From: Hydrogenophaga sp.
GTDB lineage: Bacteria > Pseudomonadota > Gammaproteobacteria > Burkholderiales > Burkholderiaceae_C
Assembly (NCBI RefSeq): GCF_018780385.1
Contig: NZ_JADMJO010000003.1
Location: 725,566-789,565 of the forward strand
Length of the DNA stretch: 64,000 bases
Direction: 5' to 3'
Below are positions 33,938-42,436 of this stretch, in pieces. The notes below the pieces were generated by a model. The model did not search any database, was not told where the DNA came from, and saw only the letters and a program-made list of their open reading frames with translations. Every line of letters starts with the position of its first letter. Positions within the stretch are counted from its first letter, which is position 1. Made by a program: the position numbers and the translations under genes.

Positions 33938-34711
33938 ATGACGCAACAACACCTCACCATCCTCACCGGCGCCTCACGCGGCATGGGCCTGGCCATGGCC
34001 CGCCAGTTGCTCGGCCCAACGCGTCACCTGCTGTGCATCTCGCGTCAGTTCAACGACGAGTTGACCGCCGAGGCCAAGACCCTGGGTGCCACGCTCACGC
34101 AGTGGTCGCAAGACCTGGCAGACACCACCGGTGCCGCGAATCGGCTTCAAGCGTTTCTGGAGAGCCAGCCCGCGAGCACCTGGGTCAGCGCCACGCTGAT
34201 CAACAACGCCGGCGTGATCCCGCGCATCGGCCCGCTGGACCACTGCCCGCCCGAAGACCTGGCCAACGCGTTGCGCGTGGGGCTGGAAGCCCCCATGCAG
34301 CTCACCGCCGCCTTTCTGCGCGCCACCACCGCCTGGGTGCAGGGCGGCTGGCGCGGGCCGCGCAAGGTGCTCAACATCTCCTCGGGTCTGGGCCGCAGCG
34401 CCATGGCCGCGCAAGCGCCCTACTGCGCCGCCAAGGCCGGCATGGACCACTTCACCCGCTGCAGCGCTCTGGACGAAGCGCAGCGCGAACACGGGGCGCG
34501 CCTGGTCTCGCTGGCGCCCGGCGTGATCGACACCGACATGCAGGTGCAGCTGCGCGCGGGCGACCCCGCGGCCTTTCCCGACCGCAGCCGCTTCGTGGAA
34601 CTCCAGCGCCAGGGCCAACTCACATCCCCAGACGAGGCCGCCTCCCGCGTGCTCGCCTTTCTGAACCGCGCCGATTTCGGCGAACAGCCGGTGGCGGACG
34701 TGCGCGGCTGA
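33938..34711 (+). CDS. short-chain dehydrogenase/reductase
   Basis: The 257-residue protein has the SDR coenzyme motif TGASRGMG near residue 9, NNAGV in the middle, Ser in NISSGLG and the catalytic YCAAKAG (Tyr-x3-Lys). The C-terminal VIDTDMQVQLRAGD section is like that of sepiapterin/benzil reductase-type SDRs. The substrate is unknown. It starts 7 bp after the RluA-like gene and ends 25 bp before the histidine phosphatase gene, so all three may be co-transcribed. Confidence 0.9.
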   Translation: MTQQHLTILTGASRGMGLAMARQLLGPTRHLLCISRQFNDELTAEAKTLGATLTQWSQDLADTTGAANRLQAFLESQPASTWVSATLINNAGVIPRIGPLDHCPPEDLANALRVGLEAPMQLTAAFLRATTAWVQGGWRGPRKVLNISSGLGRSAMAAQAPYCAAKAGMDHFTRCSALDEAQREHGARLVSLAPGVIDTDMQVQLRAGDPAAFPDRSRFVELQRQGQLTSPDEAASRVLAFLNRADFGEQPVADVRG

Positions 34712-34736
34712 GTCCTCCCGCCAACCGGAGCACCTC

Positions 34737-35312
34737 ATGAACCGACGCGAATTTGCGCTGACGACCGCCGTGGGAGTGGGCACCACCACCTGGCCCGCCC
34801 ATGCCCAGGCCCCAGGCTTCTGGACCCTGCTGCGCGAAGGCGGCTGCGTGGTGCTCATGCGCCATGCGCAAACCGAACCGGGCGTCGGCGACCCGCCTGA
34901 CTTCAAACTGGGCGAGTGCGGCACGCAGCGCAACCTGAGCGAGGCGGGGCGCGAGCAGGCCCGGCGCGTGGGTGCGGCGTTCACGCGCGAACGTGTGAAG
35001 CTCGACCAGGTGCGATCGAGCGCCTGGTGCCGCTGCGTGGACACCGCCATGCTGGCCTTCAAGCAGAACACCGTGTGGCCACCCATCAACTCGTTCTTCG
35101 GTGGCAGCGGCCAGGACGAGCAGACCCGCGCCGTGCTGGCCGCGGTGGAGGGTTGGCAGGCGCCGCGCAACCTGATGCTGGTCACGCACCAAGTCAATGT
35201 CACGGCGCTCACGGGCGAATTCCTCGCCATGGGCGAGGTCTTCGTGACACGCCCGGGCACCCAGGGCAGCCACGCCAACCGTTTGCGCGTGCTCTCCCGC
35301 CAGACGTTCTGA
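34737..35312 (+). CDS. exported histidine phosphatase family protein
   Basis: The 191-residue protein begins MNRREFALTTAVGVGTTTWP, a twin-arginine-like signal with a cut after AHAQA, so it is probably periplasmic. The phosphatase core has the phospho-His motif CVVLMRHAQTEPG, the QRNLSEAGREQARR segment, RSSAWCRCVDTAML and the second catalytic His in LVTHQVN. The natural phosphoester is unknown. Confidence 0.9.
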   Translation: MNRREFALTTAVGVGTTTWPAHAQAPGFWTLLREGGCVVLMRHAQTEPGVGDPPDFKLGECGTQRNLSEAGREQARRVGAAFTRERVKLDQVRSSAWCRCVDTAMLAFKQNTVWPPINSFFGGSGQDEQTRAVLAAVEGWQAPRNLMLVTHQVNVTALTGEFLAMGEVFVTRPGTQGSHANRLRVLSRQTF

Positions 35313-35379
35313 CGCAGGTCAAGGCGGACGCTGGTACACGGACTACGATGGCGATTGCCCCAACCATCAGGAGACCCCC

Positions 35380-36564
35380 ATGAGCAGAGAAGTTGTTGTC
35401 GTCAGCGCCGTGCGCACCGCCATTGGCACCTTTGGCGGCAGCCTGAAGGACCAGCCCCCCACCGACCTCGGCGCGCTCGTGGTGCGCGAATCGCTGGCGC
35501 GTGCCGGCGTGGACGGCAAGGACGTGGGCCACGTGGTGTTCGGCCATGTGGTCAACACCGAGCCCAAAGACATGTACCTCTCCCGCGTGGCCGCCATCAA
35601 CGGCGGCTGTGCCGAAGGCACGCCCGCGTTCAACGTCAACCGGCTGTGCGGCTCTGGCCTGCAGGCCATCGTCTCGGCCTCGCAAAGCATCTTGCTCGGC
35701 GACACCGACGTGGCCATCGGCGGCGGCGCGGAAAACATGAGCCGAGCACCCTTTGCCAGCCTCAACATGCGCTGGGGCGCGCGCATGGGCGACACCAAGA
35801 TGGTGGACATGATGGTCGGCGCGTTGCACGACCCCTTCCACACCATCCACATGGGTGTGACGGCCGAGAACATCGCGGCCAAGTGGGGCATCACCCGTGA
35901 CGACCAGGACAAGCTGGCGGTGGAAAGCCACAACCGGGCTCAGCGCGCCACTGCAGAAGGCCGCTTCAAGGACCAGATCGTGCCGGTGGTGCTCAAGAGC
36001 AAGAAGGGCGACGTGTCCTGGGCGACCGACGAACACTTCCGCCCCGACTGCACGATGGACGACCTGGGCAAGCTCAAGCCGGTGTTCGTGAAAGAAAACG
36101 GCACCGTGACCGCCGGCAACGCCTCGGGCATCAACGACGCCGCCGCGGCCGTGGTGCTGATGGAAGCCGGCACCGCGAAAGCGCGCGGCGCGAAACCGCT
36201 GGCGCGCCTGGTGTCGTACGCCCACGCCGGCGTGGACCCGAAGTACATGGGCATCGGCCCGGTGCCGGCCACGAAGATCGCGCTGGAGAAGGCTGGCCTG
36301 ACGGTGAAGGACCTGGACGTCATCGAGGCCAACGAAGCCTTTGCCGCGCAGGCTTGCGCCGTCACGCGAGACCTCGGTCTGGACCCGGCCAAGGTCAACC
36401 CCAACGGTTCGGGCATCTCGCTCGGCCACCCGATCGGCGCGACCGGTGCGCTGATCACGGTCAAGGCCATTCACGAGTTGCACCGGGTGCAGGGTCGCTA
36501 CGCGCTGGTGACCATGTGCATTGGCGGCGGACAGGGGATTGCGGCCATCTTCGAAAGGATATGA
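35380..36564 (+). CDS. acetyl-CoA C-acyltransferase (beta-ketothiolase, BktB/PhaA-like)
   Basis: The 394-residue thiolase condenses or cleaves acyl-CoA. The nucleophile is C90 in NVNRLCGSGLQAI, His is H350 in GISLGHPIGATGA and the second Cys is C380 in TMCIGGGQGIAAIF. Start VVVVSAVRTAIGTFGG is typical. Sequence style (FGHVVNTEPKDMYLSRVAA) resembles BktB, which supplies C4-C5 precursors for polyhydroxyalkanoate or runs in beta-oxidation. No pha genes lie nearby. The frame stays open for 48 codons after its TGA stop. Confidence 0.93.
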   Translation: MSREVVVVSAVRTAIGTFGGSLKDQPPTDLGALVVRESLARAGVDGKDVGHVVFGHVVNTEPKDMYLSRVAAINGGCAEGTPAFNVNRLCGSGLQAIVSASQSILLGDTDVAIGGGAENMSRAPFASLNMRWGARMGDTKMVDMMVGALHDPFHTIHMGVTAENIAAKWGITRDDQDKLAVESHNRAQRATAEGRFKDQIVPVVLKSKKGDVSWATDEHFRPDCTMDDLGKLKPVFVKENGTVTAGNASGINDAAAAVVLMEAGTAKARGAKPLARLVSYAHAGVDPKYMGIGPVPATKIALEKAGLTVKDLDVIEANEAFAAQACAVTRDLGLDPAKVNPNGSGISLGHPIGATGALITVKAIHELHRVQGRYALVTMCIGGGQGIAAIFERI

Positions 36565-36711
36565 GCCCCCAGGGCCGTGGTGGCCTTTCTCGACGAAGTC
36601 TTCATGGCCAACTCGGCCATCCTCGACACCCGGCTGGGCCTGTTTCAGAAACGCCAGTTCGACAACCGCAGCCTCACGGCGCTGTATTTTCCGAACGCGA
36701 TCCGGCGTTGA
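36565..36711 (+). pseudogene. open frame after the thiolase stop, possible gene remnant
   Basis: In the thiolase frame, after TGA 36562-36564, 48 codons stay open to TGA 36709-36711, reading APRAVVAFLDEVFMANSAI and then LDTRLGLFQKRQFDNRSL. The residue mix looks protein-like rather than random. There is no start with a ribosome-binding site. It may be the tail of a lost gene. Its last 38 bp overlap the convergent gene at 36674. I cannot name the family. Confidence 0.35.
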
Positions 36712-37168
36712 CAGGCGCCAACCCGGGCGAGGGATCAGCCTGCCCATGCACGAGCAGGTCGATGACCGCGAGCACGGCGGGGTCCGCCGCGTGGAAGGTG
36801 ATGTTGCCGAGCCCGCGCGTGCGCACCACCAGTCGCGGCGCCACCCAGCCATCCAGTGGCTTGAAGCGCAGCAATTTCACTTGCGAGATATCGCTCAGGG
36901 GCACGCTGGTTCGCCACAACCAGCCTTGCGACAAGGTGTCGCTGGAGATGGCGGTGGTTGCCAACAGGATGTTGAGATAGCCCCAGACCACGATGGCCAA
37001 CGCCAGGCCGGCAAGCAACAGCACCTCAGGTCCCGGCGGGAGAGCGGACAACACAGGAAGCGCGCCAACGGCACTGGCCAGCAACCCGACCATGGCCAAG
37101 GTGGCGAGCGCCTGGATGGGCCGTGGGAATGAGCGGCCTTGAACCGGCGTGAAAGTGGCCAGCGTCAT
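36674..37168 (-). CDS. membrane protein with a PH-like domain, function unknown
   Basis: The 164-residue protein from ATG 37168 has two hydrophobic segments near the start (IQALATLAMVGLLASAVGAL and EVLLLAGLALAIVVWGYLNI). A PH-like beta-domain follows (ISSDTLSQGWLWRTSVPLSD, ISQVKLLRFKPLDGW, LVVRTRGLGNITF) and a short helix. Its ATG overlaps the dctM stop (ATGA), so it is translationally coupled to the TRAP transporter. A transport-related role is inferred from position only. Confidence 0.75.
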   Translation of the reverse strand: MTLATFTPVQGRSFPRPIQALATLAMVGLLASAVGALPVLSALPPGPEVLLLAGLALAIVVWGYLNILLATTAISSDTLSQGWLWRTSVPLSDISQVKLLRFKPLDGWVAPRLVVRTRGLGNITFHAADPAVLAVIDLLVHGQADPSPGLAPVNAGSRSENTAP

Positions 37169-38661
37169 TTCGCGGGCTCCGGCTCGGTGCTCGGCGGCGC
37201 CGCCTGCTTGAACAATTCTTCGGCGTCGACTTCGCTGCTCGGCTCGTCCGCCACCACCGGCATTTCCACTTTGTCCAGATCGAACTCCACCTTCTTGTCG
37301 AGAAAGACCGTGACGGTTTGCGGCACGAAGATCACCACCACCACCAGCACCAGTTGCAGGATCACGAAGGGAATGGCGCCGAGGTAGATGTCGCGCGACT
37401 CCACCTTGCGCGGCAACACGCCGGCTTTGAACAGCGAGTCCGAGATGCCTCGCAGGTAGAACAGCGCGAAACCAAACGGCGGGTGCATGAAGCTGGTCTG
37501 CATGTTCACGCACAGCAGCACGCCGAACCAGATCAGGTCGATGCCCATCTTCTCAGCCACCGGCCCGAGCATCGGCAGGATGATGAAGGCGATCTCGAAG
37601 AAGTCGAGGAAGAAGGCCAGGAAGAAGATGAAAACGTTGACGACGATGAGGAAACCGGTCTGTCCGCCCGGCAGGTTGCTCAGCAGGTGCTCGATCCAGA
37701 TGCCACCGTCCACGCCCTGGAACACCAGCGAGAACACGCGCGAACCGATCAGGATGAACACCACCATGGCGGTGATGCGCATGGTGCCGGTCATGGCCTC
37801 GCGCACCAGCGCCCAGGAGAGGCGGCGGTGCAGGGCCGCCAATGCGAACGCACCGGCCGCGCCCATGGCCCCGGCCTCGGTGGGCGTGCAGATGGCGGTG
37901 GAGATGCCGGGCAAGCCGCCCATGCTGCCGAGCACCGCGAAGATCAACACGGCCGACGGGATGATGCCGCGCAGGCACTGCTTCCACAGAGCCCAGCCGC
38001 TGGCGGTGCGCGCTTCCAGCGGGATGCCGGGCAGCGCATGGGGGCGCAGGCGCGTGAGCACGAAGGTGTAGGTGAGAAAGATCAGCACCTGCAGGATCGA
38101 CGGACCCCAGGCGCCCTTGTACATGTCACCGACGGAGCGGCCGAGCTGGTCGGCCATGACCACCAGCACCAGCGAGGGCGGCACCAGTTGCGTGATGGTG
38201 CCCGAGGCGGCAAGCACACCGGTGGCGTAGCGCATGTCGTAGCCGTGGCGCATCATGATGGGCAGCGCGATCATGGCCATGGCGATCACCTGGCCGGCCA
38301 CGGTGCCGGTGATGGCGCCGAGGATGAAACCCACCACGATCACCGAGTAGCCCAGGCCACCTCGCCTGGGGCCGAACAGCTGACTCATCGATTCCAGCAG
38401 GTCTTCGGCCAGGCCGCATTTTTCGAGGATGGCGCCCATCAGCGTGAAAAATGGAATGGCCAGCAGCAGGTCGTTGGACAGGATGCCGAACAGGTTGAGC
38501 GGCAGGTTGCCCATGAACGAGGCCGGGAACCAACCCATCTGGATGGCGTACAGGCCGCAGGTCAGGCCCAGCGCACCCAGCGAAAAAGCCACGGGAAAGC
38601 CGATGAGCATGACGACGATCAGGCCCGCGAACATCAGCGGGGCGAAGTTCTCCATGCTCAT
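37165..38661 (-). CDS. dctM: TRAP transporter large permease (DctM)
   Basis: The 498-residue protein is a DctM/IT-superfamily permease with about twelve hydrophobic segments. Signature stretches are GFPVAFSLGALGLTCG, LLAIPFFTLMGAILEKCG, GSGTITQLVPPSLVLVVMA-like AASGTITQLVPPSLVLV, and PTEAGAMGAAGAF. It is longer than the usual 430, with a charged C-terminal tail of about 60 residues (VEFDLDKVEMPVVADEPSSE). It imports substrate with Na+ using DctQ and a binding protein. The stop of dctQ overlaps its ATG. No dctP is present in the window. Confidence 0.92.
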   Translation of the reverse strand: MSMENFAPLMFAGLIVVMLIGFPVAFSLGALGLTCGLYAIQMGWFPASFMGNLPLNLFGILSNDLLLAIPFFTLMGAILEKCGLAEDLLESMSQLFGPRRGGLGYSVIVVGFILGAITGTVAGQVIAMAMIALPIMMRHGYDMRYATGVLAASGTITQLVPPSLVLVVMADQLGRSVGDMYKGAWGPSILQVLIFLTYTFVLTRLRPHALPGIPLEARTASGWALWKQCLRGIIPSAVLIFAVLGSMGGLPGISTAICTPTEAGAMGAAGAFALAALHRRLSWALVREAMTGTMRITAMVVFILIGSRVFSLVFQGVDGGIWIEHLLSNLPGGQTGFLIVVNVFIFFLAFFLDFFEIAFIILPMLGPVAEKMGIDLIWFGVLLCVNMQTSFMHPPFGFALFYLRGISDSLFKAGVLPRKVESRDIYLGAIPFVILQLVLVVVVIFVPQTVTVFLDKKVEFDLDKVEMPVVADEPSSEVDAEELFKQAAPPSTEPEPAK

Positions 38662-39197
38662 TGCAGTGGCCTCTCGTAGTGGGTGTCCATGTCGTGAACG
38701 TGCATCAACCAGCCCACGCGCTTGATGATTTCAGACACGCCCTGCAGAGCCACCAGGCACATGCCCAGCGGGATGGTCAGCATCGCCGGCCAGCGGATCA
38801 GCCCGCCCGCATTGCCCGACATCTCCTGGCTCAGGAACATCTTGGTGAGCACCGGCAATGTCGCCCAGGCGATGAAGAGCGTCATGGGCAACAGGAAGAG
38901 CGTGAGGCCCAGCAGATCGATCACGACCTTGGTGCGTGTGGGATACATGCCGTAGAAGATGTCCACACGCACGTGTTCGTTGACGCGCAGGACCTGCGCC
39001 GCACCGAACATGACGCAGATGGCGAACAGGTACCACTGGATCTCCAGGAAGGCGTTGGAGCTGTAGTTCAGGGAATAGCGCACCACCGCGTTGGTGGTGC
39101 TGATCGCGCAAGCGACCAGGATGGCCCACTTGGCCACGGCGGCGAACCGGTCCGTGACGGCGTCGATCAGCCGGGCCAGTGCCAGCAAGCGTTTCAT
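38658..39197 (-). CDS. dctQ: TRAP transporter small permease (DctQ)
   Basis: ATG 39197 follows GAGGAG. The 179-residue protein has four hydrophobic segments, an N-terminal part MKRLLALARLIDAVTDRFAAV and the DctQ pattern NAFLEIQWYLFAICVMFGAAQVL and NEHVRVDIFY. DctQ is the small subunit of tripartite ATP-independent transporters, working with DctM. It overlaps dctM by ATGA. The upstream gene is a KdpE-like regulator with a 104-bp gap, so the regulator may control this operon (inference). Confidence 0.9.
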   Translation of the reverse strand: MKRLLALARLIDAVTDRFAAVAKWAILVACAISTTNAVVRYSLNYSSNAFLEIQWYLFAICVMFGAAQVLRVNEHVRVDIFYGMYPTRTKVVIDLLGLTLFLLPMTLFIAWATLPVLTKMFLSQEMSGNAGGLIRWPAMLTIPLGMCLVALQGVSEIIKRVGWLMHVHDMDTHYERPLQ

Positions 39198-39301
39198 GTT
39201 GTTGTCTCCTCGGGGATGGGGCGCGGCATGTGGCCTGCCAAGTCGCTGCGCAGCGTACCGCTGCGGCCGTAAACGCCGCGTATAAAAGCAGCCGTTGCCC
39301 G

Positions 39302-40009
39302 TCAGGCCCCGGTGCTGGTGGCGAGCAGCCGGTAGCCCACGCCCATCTCGGTGAGCAGGAAGCACGGCGCGGTGGGGTCGGCCTCCAGCTTCTGGCGCAA
39401 CTGGCGCACGTAGATGCGCAGGTAGTGGCCTTGTTCACCGTGACCAGGCCCCCAGACCTCGCGCAGCAGTTGCCGCCCGGTCACCACGCGGCCGGCATGG
39501 CGGGCCAGCACCTCCAGCAAGCGCCACTGGGTCGCGGTCAGCTTGATGGGTTGACCCGCCCGGCTCACGCTGCGCGCCAGCAGATCGATGGATACCTCAC
39601 CCAGCGCCAGGGCCTGCCCCGCGGCTGGCGATGTGCCAGCGTGTCGCAGTGCCACGCGGATGCGTGCATGCAACTCGGCCACCCCGAAGGGCTTGCTCAC
39701 GAAATCGTCGGCACCCGCGTCCAGCGCATCCACCTTCTGGCTTTCCTGCGTGCGCGCGGACAACACCAGGATCGGCCGTTGCGTCCAGCCGCGGATTTCG
39801 CGGATGAGCGCCACGCCGTCCCCGTCGGGCAACCCCAGGTCGATGAGGAACAGATCAATGCGGCGGTTTGCCGCCAGCGTGGCACCCTCGCGCGCGGTCG
39901 CGGCCTCGACCACGCCATAGCCCTCGGCCACCAAGGTGGTGCGCAACAGGTCGCGGATGGCGGGCTCGTCGTCAACGATGAGCACTTGCAGCGTCGAAGG
40001 TGGGTTCAT
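39302..40009 (-). CDS. KdpE-like OmpR-family response regulator
   Basis: The 235-residue protein has a receiver domain with D57 in FLIDLGLPDGDG and K106 in FVSKPFG, followed by an OmpR winged helix (LTATQWRLLEVLARHAGRVV, GEQGHYLRIYVRQLRQKLE). The phrase LRIYVRQLRQKLE is typical of KdpE. In E. coli KdpE activates kdpFABC. Its start overlaps the end of the sensor gene (ATG at 40009 within the sensor's last codons, 4 bp), so the two are co-translated. No kdp pump is near. It precedes the dctQM operon. Confidence 0.9.
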   Translation of the reverse strand: MNPPSTLQVLIVDDEPAIRDLLRTTLVAEGYGVVEAATAREGATLAANRRIDLFLIDLGLPDGDGVALIREIRGWTQRPILVLSARTQESQKVDALDAGADDFVSKPFGVAELHARIRVALRHAGTSPAAGQALALGEVSIDLLARSVSRAGQPIKLTATQWRLLEVLARHAGRVVTGRQLLREVWGPGHGEQGHYLRIYVRQLRQKLEADPTAPCFLLTEMGVGYRLLATSTGA

Positions 40010-41892
40010 TCGTGGAGGTCCAGGGGTCTGGGCTCGTTGGCCGGCCAGGGAATGCGCATCTCGAACACTGCGCCACCGTCGCTGCGGACGTGTATGTGAC
40101 CGCCGTGCAGCCGCGCCACCACTTCACAGATCGCCAGCCCGAGCCCGGTGCCTGCTGCAGAGCCGGCCGCGGGGTCGCGGTAGAACTTGCGAAAGACCTC
40201 GGACTCCTGGCCGGGCAGCAGGCCGGGTCCCTGATCTCGCACCGACAGCGTCCAGTCGTCGGGGCTGAGCCGTACGGCCACCACGATGCGCCCCTGCGGT
40301 GGTGAGTGCTGCACCGCATTGATGAGCAGATTGGTCATGGCCTGCGTGACCAGTCGCGGGTCGCACCACACGATGTCGTCCTCGGCGGCCTGCACATCGA
40401 CGCGGCGCTCGGCCATGTCGCCGCCCGCCATGGCCAGCGCATCGCGCACCAGCTCACCCACCGGACACCATTCGCAGTCCGGCCGCACAGCGCCATCCTG
40501 CAGTCGCGCGAGGTCGAGCAGGTCGCTGGTCAGTGACTGCAGGCGCTGCGCCTGGTCGAGCATGTTGTGCAGCAAGGCGTCGTGCTGCCCTGGCGTGATC
40601 TGGTGCCCCTGCGTGAGCACGGTGGTGGCCGCGCCGATGATGGCGGTCAGTGGTGTGCGGAAGTCGTGCGAGATGCCCGCCAGCAAGGTATTTCGCACGC
40701 GCTCGGTCTCGGCCTGAATCGCCGTCTGCTGGCTGCGCAAGTCGGCGTTGCAGCGGTCCAGCGCAATCGCGGCCTGGTTGCTCAGCGCCTGCAGGAGGTG
40801 CAGATCCTCGGCGGTCTGGCGTTCGACCGGCAGGTGATCCACCTGCAGCACGCCCAGCGGCTGGTCGGCGGCGTTGAGGCCGAAGCGGTACACGCCGTCG
40901 GGCGATGGCACGAGCGGATGCAACGGTGCGTCCGGTGGCAGCACCTCGCCCAGAAGGATCCGGCCCTGTGCGCCCACACCACGCTCGACCGCCTGCAACA
41001 GCGTGCGCCCGATGTCTGCGGGTGTGCGCGCAGTCGACAGACTTTGCGCCAGCAGGCTGAGCGACTGGGCACGGTCGGCCAGCGCCAGGGCCGCCACCGC
41101 GGCAGCTCGCGCGCGCACCGCCAGACGGCTGACCGCCAACCCCACGCACAGGGTGATGGCAAAGGTGAAGAAGTACTCCGGATCCGTGGGCTTGAGCGAC
41201 CAGCGCGGCGCGACGAAGATCCAGTCGAAGATCAGGATGGCGCCCAGCACCGTGACCACCGACGCGACGAGGTCGCGCATGAGGGCCACGTACAACACGC
41301 CCACGAGGTAGATCAGGATCAGGTTGATGGGGTGCAAATGACTGGCGATCACGGCGCACAGCGCCGTGCAGGCCATCAACACGGCCAGCGGCAGGCGCCA
41401 ATACCGCAACGACCAACGCGTCGGGCTTTGCGCGACCCATCGACCGCTCACGCTCGGGGCGCTGTGTTCCGAGCGCTGCGCCACCAGAACGTGCACCTGC
41501 GCGCTGGGCACGGTGGTGCCCAGCAGTTCGGTGAAATCGCTCAGGCGCTCGCCAAAACCAGGCCAGTAGACGGTGCCGGTGGCCTGGTCACCCAGCAACA
41601 CATCAGAGACCATGCCACCCTGCGCCTGCTGCGCGATTTGCTTCATCAGGTGGCCGCCGGCGTTCATGTTGAGACTGGAGTGCACGATCTGAGCCCCCCC
41701 GGCGCGGGCCAATTGCAGGGCCTGCTCCAGATCCTGTCTCACGGCCTGGCTGGCGTAACGGGCGGACACCGTGTCCAGGTGCAACACCCGCCACGGGCTC
41801 GATCTCCCCTGCTGGAGCTGGTGGCCGTGGCGCACCAGTTGCAGGGCCTGGCCATCCGCCATGACGCATACCAACAGCATGCCCGGCGTCAT
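40006..41892 (-). CDS. KdpD-like sensor histidine kinase lacking the N-terminal KdpD domain
   Basis: The 628-residue protein has, in order, a universal-stress-like domain (about 4-140), a DUF4118 four-helix membrane region (166-258), a GAF domain (about 285-380), HisKA with H409 in AGISHDFRTPLTAIIG, and HATPase_c with NLLINAVQHS and GTGLGLAICEVV. Full KdpD begins with about 220 residues carrying a Walker A that is missing here. Start ATG 41892 overlaps the stop of the PtsN-like gene. This short form is common in beta-proteobacteria. The ligand may be K+ or c-di-AMP related, but this is not shown. Confidence 0.9.
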   Translation of the reverse strand: MTPGMLLVCVMADGQALQLVRHGHQLQQGRSSPWRVLHLDTVSARYASQAVRQDLEQALQLARAGGAQIVHSSLNMNAGGHLMKQIAQQAQGGMVSDVLLGDQATGTVYWPGFGERLSDFTELLGTTVPSAQVHVLVAQRSEHSAPSVSGRWVAQSPTRWSLRYWRLPLAVLMACTALCAVIASHLHPINLILIYLVGVLYVALMRDLVASVVTVLGAILIFDWIFVAPRWSLKPTDPEYFFTFAITLCVGLAVSRLAVRARAAAVAALALADRAQSLSLLAQSLSTARTPADIGRTLLQAVERGVGAQGRILLGEVLPPDAPLHPLVPSPDGVYRFGLNAADQPLGVLQVDHLPVERQTAEDLHLLQALSNQAAIALDRCNADLRSQQTAIQAETERVRNTLLAGISHDFRTPLTAIIGAATTVLTQGHQITPGQHDALLHNMLDQAQRLQSLTSDLLDLARLQDGAVRPDCEWCPVGELVRDALAMAGGDMAERRVDVQAAEDDIVWCDPRLVTQAMTNLLINAVQHSPPQGRIVVAVRLSPDDWTLSVRDQGPGLLPGQESEVFRKFYRDPAAGSAAGTGLGLAICEVVARLHGGHIHVRSDGGAVFEMRIPWPANEPRPLDLHE

Positions 41893-42353
41893 GCACGGTT
41901 CACCAGGCGCGCCGCCGCTTCGGCACAAAGCCCTTGGCGCAACAGGTCGATCAGGACCGGGTTCATGTGGGGATCGCGAATGCGTTCGAGCAACGCGTGA
42001 TCGGCGGGGGAAGGTGGATAGCGTACCAGCAGGGTCAACGCGTCGCGCACCGGTTCGTGGTCCGGCGTGTCCATGTCGATGGCGGTCTGCAAGCGCACGT
42101 AGATCAACCGGGCACTCCGCAACCTGCGCACCGCAGCATGGGGCACCACCACCCCCCGGCCCAGCGCGGTGCCGCCGCGCGCCTGGCGCACCGCGAGTTG
42201 TCGTGCCACTGCGCCGTTGCGGATGCGCTTGCCGTCCGCCACGATGTCGTCCACGAAGTCAAACAAGGTCGCGGCGTTGATGGCGCTCACGCCCAGGTGC
42301 GCTTCCACATCAAGGTGCGTTGTGATTTGTTCGTCCACGTTGGGGGCTCGCAA
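41889..42353 (-). CDS. PtsN-like PTS EIIA domain protein (IIA-Ntr type)
   Basis: The 154-residue protein resembles IIA of the nitrogen PTS. RQLAVRQARGGTALGRGVVVP is the core and H72 (VVVPHAAVRRL) is the likely phosphorylation site. The end has VPADVL-like LIDLLRQGLCAEAA. I start at TTG 42353, with AGGTG upstream; GTG 42338 is an alternative. It overlaps the KdpD-like gene by ATGA. In E. coli IIA-Ntr binds KdpD and stimulates its kinase activity, so coupling of the two genes is telling. A canonical ptsN near rpoN is not in this window. Confidence 0.8.
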   Translation of the reverse strand: MRAPNVDEQITTHLDVEAHLGVSAINAATLFDFVDDIVADGKRIRNGAVARQLAVRQARGGTALGRGVVVPHAAVRRLRSARLIYVRLQTAIDMDTPDHEPVRDALTLLVRYPPSPADHALLERIRDPHMNPVLIDLLRQGLCAEAAARLVNRA

Positions 42354-42362
42354 GGATCACCT

Positions 42363-42423
42363 GCCCACCGCAGCGGTGGGCCCAGGGTGCTCAATTGGAC
42401 CAAGTCACGCGTAAAAAGCGCGT
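42363..42423 (-). promoter_or_regulatory. two palindromes between the 2OG-oxygenase gene and the PtsN-like gene
   Basis: GCCCACCGC-A-GCGGTGGGC (42363-42381) is a perfect 9-bp inverted repeat, 10 bp upstream of the TTG start on the minus strand. ACGCG and CGCGT (42407-42411, 42419-42423) flank an AAAAA-containing spacer. The first could end the transcript of the 42437 gene or block the ribosome site of the PtsN-like gene. The second sits 14 bp past the oxygenase stop. Roles are not settled. Confidence 0.45.
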
Positions 42424-42436
42424 AACAAAGCGCCCC

